From: Spirochaetia bacterium | GTDB lineage: Bacteria > Spirochaetota > Spirochaetia > Treponematales > Rectinemataceae | Assembly (NCBI GenBank): GCA_021286925.1 | Contig: JAJTBL010000052.1 | Location: forward strand, 1 to 9,045 | Reading direction: 5' to 3' | DNA length: 9,045 nucleotides | Part shown: piece by piece, positions 6,431 to 9,045 of the stretch | Position numbering within the stretch: position 1 is the first letter of the stretch | Layout: every line of letters starts with the position of its first letter | Notes under the pieces: generated by a model | The model's input: only the letters and a program-made list of their open reading frames with translations | The model's database searches: none | What the model was told of the DNA's origin: nothing | Translations under genes and position numbers: made by a program

Positions 6431-7708
6431 ATGGAAGCCTTGTATGACGAATTGAATGCAGCTCCTCTGCCGATGCCCGCCTGCAGCATGAAAAAAAACG
6501 GGTACCATATCTGTATTATCGGCGGCGGCGGAACGGGCGGAGCGCTTGCCTATGATCTTGCGCTCAGGGGTTTTTCTGTCACCGTGCTTGAAAAAGGCGA
6601 ACTGACGTCGGGCACGACGGGGCGGCACCATGGACAGCTTCATTGCGGAGCCCGCTATGCCTACGGCGACCGGAACATCGCACGGGAGTGCTTTGAAGAA
6701 AGCGTCATATTGTCGCGGATTGCGGGATCCTGCATTGAATACAATGGCGGCTTTTTTGTCGCGCTGACCGATGAAGAAGCCGATTTTGAAAAAGCTTTTA
6801 TTGAAGGATGTCTCGAATCAGGCATTCCGGCCAGAAAAGTCAATAAGGAAAAAATTCTCGCAATCGAGCCGCGTCTTGGCCCTGTGAAAACCGGAGTTTT
6901 TGTGCCCGATGGGACCTTTGATGCCTTCAGGCTGCCTATGATGTTTTTTTCGGCGGCGAAGCTATTAGGCGCCAGAATTATGCCGTGGCACGAGGTTGTC
7001 GGCTTTGACATTGCCAACGGGCGAATGCAGGCTGTGATTGCGCGGGATCTGCTCGCCGGCGGGAGAGAACTGCGGATTGAAGCCGACTATGTCATCAACG
7101 CAAGCGGCGCCTGGGCAGGAAAAATCGGAGAGATGGCCGGTGCCGATATCCCTGTAACCCCGGCGCCGGGAGCCATGCTTGCCGTCAAAGGCAGGCTTGT
7201 CGACCGAGTAATCAGCAGGATGCGGCCGCCTTCCGACGGTGACATTCTTGTGCCTCAGCGGGGGCTTACCATAATCGGTTCGACTCAGCGGGTAACCGAC
7301 AACCCTGACGGCATTCTCCCCACAGAAGCTGAAATCGAGTTTCTGAAGGCGAAGGCTGAAGAGATGATTCCGGGCTTTACCAATCTACCGGTGCACGCTG
7401 CCTGGGCTGCGGCGAGGCCGCTTGCCGGTTCAAGAAAGCACAAGGTTGGAAACACCGTGGAGTCAGCTGTCATCGAAGATGTGGAGGGGCGTTCCTTAAG
7501 CCGGGACTTTATGATTCTGGATCATGCTGCTAACGACTATATTGAAGGATTTGCGACTATTCTTGGCGGAAAAGCCACGGTTTTACGGGCCATGGCAGAA
7601 AAAACCGCCAATTTTATCAGTTCTGCCCTGCATATCGAAAGCGAATGCAGAACCGCTTCCTATAGTCTTCCATCCTGGCGCGAGTATTTCCGCGGGGGCC
7701 GGTCATGA
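6431..7708 (+). CDS. GlpA-like FAD-dependent glycerol-3-phosphate dehydrogenase, lacking the C-terminal iron-sulfur domain
   Basis: The 425-residue protein resembles the core of the anaerobic glycerol-3-phosphate dehydrogenase subunit GlpA, which oxidises glycerol 3-phosphate to dihydroxyacetone phosphate with FAD. Visible are the dinucleotide fold IIGGGGTGG (29-37) with glutamate 54 ending its second strand, SGTTGRHHGQLHCGARYA (60-77), NASGAWAGKIGEMAG (223-237), RPPSDGDILVP (265-275), ARPLAGS (328-334) and ILGGKATVLRAMAE (377-390). E. coli GlpA is about 540 residues and ends with a cysteine-rich BFD-like domain; this protein stops before it. The ATG at 6431 follows AAGGAAG, giving a 19-residue leader; the next methionine (6488) has no ribosome site. 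The stop overlaps the start of the SdhB-like gene, so the two are probably one enzyme. Another 2-hydroxyacid or polyol phosphate substrate is possible. Confidence 0.83.
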   Translation: MEALYDELNAAPLPMPACSMKKNGYHICIIGGGGTGGALAYDLALRGFSVTVLEKGELTSGTTGRHHGQLHCGARYAYGDRNIARECFEESVILSRIAGSCIEYNGGFFVALTDEEADFEKAFIEGCLESGIPARKVNKEKILAIEPRLGPVKTGVFVPDGTFDAFRLPMMFFSAAKLLGARIMPWHEVVGFDIANGRMQAVIARDLLAGGRELRIEADYVINASGAWAGKIGEMAGADIPVTPAPGAMLAVKGRLVDRVISRMRPPSDGDILVPQRGLTIIGSTQRVTDNPDGILPTEAEIEFLKAKAEEMIPGFTNLPVHAAWAAARPLAGSRKHKVGNTVESAVIEDVEGRSLSRDFMILDHAANDYIEGFATILGGKATVLRAMAEKTANFISSALHIESECRTASYSLPSWREYFRGGRS

Positions 7709-8400
7709 TGTATTCGATCCAAATCAAGACACAAGACGGAACACGGCAGTATGCGCTTGAGGCAAGTCCTGAGCGGACAATTCTGGATGCGCTGGAAATA
7801 ATCCGGTCAGGCGGGGAAAAAAATTTGCACTACCGGCACTCATGCCACCATGGTTCATGCGGAACCTGCGGGGCGGTTATCAATGGAAAACCGCGATTGA
7901 TGTGTCTGACCAGGCTCGGCAGTCTTGGTGCGGGAACTATTGTGCTCGAGCCGCTTTCCAAAGCTGAGACACTCGATGGCGTTGCCGTTTTTCCCGGCCG
8001 GCTTTTCGATTCGCTCCCCAACACTGATTATTTGAAAAACACAGATGGTTCCGCCGCGGCGATTGAACTTGCCGTGCCGGAAATCCGCTATCGGGATATT
8101 CCGGAGCTGGGGGCCAAACCCAAAAGGCTCGAAGATTGCATCGAATGCGGTCTTTGCACGGCAGCCTGTCCGGTCAGCAAGGATTTTATCGGTCCGGCAG
8201 CCTGCGCTCATATTCATATAGAAACGGTCAAGCATCCCGAGACTTCACAGACACTGCTTGCAAGGGCCTTTGAGCCTGACGGAGCGCCGGCCTGCGAGCG
8301 AGCTTTCGAGTGTTCGAGAATCTGCCCTCAGGGTGTAGCGCCCGGCAAGCATATTACCGCCCTGCTGATGACCAGGCAGGTGCGGGGAACTGGACACTGA
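7705..8400 (+). CDS. SdhB/FrdB-type iron-sulfur subunit, probable electron-transfer partner of the GlpA-like flavoprotein
   Basis: The 231-residue protein has the two-domain layout of succinate dehydrogenase/fumarate reductase iron-sulfur subunits. A plant-type ferredoxin domain carries [2Fe-2S] ligands C47, C52, C55 and C67. A second domain has CIECGLCTAACP (C145, C148, C151, C155), the FIGPA motif (161-165) typical of SdhB, and C197, C203 and C207. The six- and four-residue spacing of the last three equals E. coli SdhB, and alanine 200 sits where a fourth cysteine would be needed, so [4Fe-4S] plus [3Fe-4S] is predicted. Its start (ATG at 7705 or 7708) overlaps the GlpA-like stop as ATGA. 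No SdhA, membrane anchor, GlpB or GlpC gene is nearby. It should carry electrons from the flavin to a quinone or another carrier not seen here. Fold is secure; the partnership is inferred from context. Confidence 0.88.
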   Translation: MMYSIQIKTQDGTRQYALEASPERTILDALEIIRSGGEKNLHYRHSCHHGSCGTCGAVINGKPRLMCLTRLGSLGAGTIVLEPLSKAETLDGVAVFPGRLFDSLPNTDYLKNTDGSAAAIELAVPEIRYRDIPELGAKPKRLEDCIECGLCTAACPVSKDFIGPAACAHIHIETVKHPETSQTLLARAFEPDGAPACERAFECSRICPQGVAPGKHITALLMTRQVRGTGH

Positions 8401-8424
8401 CAATTTTAAGCATCCATCTCAGAT

Positions 8425-9045
8425 TCAGCTCTTCTGCGATTTTCCCGACATGGTAAGATCCCTGCCTCGAATCGCGAAAACAATGGTTCCCAGAACGCCA
8501 AAGCCAGCAGCTGTCAAAAAGTTTGCCTGCGGCGAGATGTTCCAGAGCCAGGCGCTTGATAGGGCCGCGATGGAAACAATCACATCTCGAATCAGGTAAT
8601 ACGCGCCGAAAGTCCGGGCTTTTGCATCATCTGGAGCCAGATCCATGATGAGCGCCTTTCTAGTCGGTTCTCCGAATTCCTTCAGGCCTCGCACAATAAA
8701 GGCCAGAACGAACATGGGGAATGAATGGGAGATCAGCAGAACCAGCGGGAATGCGGTGAAAAATCCAAAGGTGATCAGGACAAAGCGCTTTTTACCGTAT
8801 TTATCGGCCATCGCAGCTACCGGGACGTAGACAAGCATGGCAACGATCATTTCGATAGTCGTCAGAACACCGAATTGAAGCGCACTAAGGTGATTGTTCT
8901 GGACAGCCCAGATAACCACAAAGGCGTAGGGGATTTGCTCCGCAAAGCGTATGAGGATATCGCTGGCAAGCAGGCTTTTCAGGTCGGGGCTGAACAATTC
9001 GGGGATTTTCTTTTTCTGTTTCATTGATTCGCGCTTTTCACCGGC
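8425..9045 (-). CDS. MFS transporter, C-terminal half (5' end outside the window)
   Basis: The frame is open to the right edge. A methionine at 9024 could be read as a start, but no Shine-Dalgarno precedes it, seven further codons are open before it, and the protein from there has only six membrane segments (roughly residues 25-45, 50-71, 79-98, 102-117, 139-160 and 167-186 counted from that methionine). The lysine-rich stretch MKQKKKIPELFSPDLKSL looks like the cytoplasmic loop between helices 6 and 7 of a 12-helix major facilitator, followed by helices 7-12. AAMADKYGKKRF (70-81) is a motif-A-like loop, expected between helices 8 and 9. The substrate cannot be told. The gene runs convergent to the iron-sulfur gene with a 24-base gap that holds no obvious terminator. 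Confidence 0.85.
   Translation of the reverse strand, partial: AGEKRESMKQKKKIPELFSPDLKSLLASDILIRFAEQIPYAFVVIWAVQNNHLSALQFGVLTTIEMIVAMLVYVPVAAMADKYGKKRFVLITFGFFTAFPLVLLISHSFPMFVLAFIVRGLKEFGEPTRKALIMDLAPDDAKARTFGAYYLIRDVIVSIAALSSAWLWNISPQANFLTAAGFGVLGTIVFAIRGRDLTMSGKSQKS

Noticed and set aside
8401..8424. A bidirectional terminator between the convergent SdhB-like and MFS genes
   Set aside because: The 24-base gap has no stem followed by a T run in either direction.
8425..9024. A complete 199-residue six-helix membrane protein starting at 9024
   Set aside because: No ribosome site precedes that methionine, the frame stays open to the window edge, and the sequence looks like helices 7-12 of a 12-helix MFS protein.

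Overview
The window most resembles a piece of spirochaete chromosome (Treponema/Spirochaeta-like). This rests on recall of protein style, not on a search: the valyl-tRNA synthetase N-terminus, the long-chain acyl-CoA ligase opening (TPW-x-FL near the N-terminus, then GEWPT and FPDRPCFTV), and a BMP/TmpC/PnrA-type nucleoside-binding protein. Base composition looks mid-range. Ribosome binding sites are strong GGAGG types. I see no rRNA, tRNA, CRISPR array, insertion sequence or phage gene. The content is metabolic and housekeeping.

Left half (1-4333), all on the minus strand, reads right to left as valS, a stand-alone RelA/SpoT-type HD hydrolase, deoC, and the start of a BMP-family nucleoside-binding protein that runs off the left edge. 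The valS stop and HD start share ATGA, and deoC follows after 34 bases, so these three look like one transcription unit. The BMP gene has its own promoter-like sequence (exact TTGACA) and a full Shine-Dalgarno. Together the unit joins tRNA charging, probable (p)ppGpp hydrolysis, and deoxynucleoside uptake and catabolism.

Middle (4334-8400): a 265-base divergent gap with candidate promoters for both directions leads into three plus-strand genes. These are a long-chain acyl-CoA synthetase, a GlpA-like FAD glycerol-3-phosphate dehydrogenase without the usual C-terminal iron-sulfur domain, and, overlapping it by ATGA, an SdhB/FrdB-type protein with ligands for three iron-sulfur clusters. The last two probably form a flavoprotein/iron-sulfur pair differing from both GlpABC and SdhABCD. 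With the ligase they suggest use of glycerolipid parts (fatty acid plus glycerol 3-phosphate).

Right edge (8425-9045): on the minus strand, convergent with the iron-sulfur gene, lies the C-terminal six-helix half of an MFS transporter whose 5' part is outside the window.

Most noteworthy are the GlpA/SdhB hybrid pair and the translationally coupled valS-alarmone hydrolase arrangement. Neither can be called new without database comparison.
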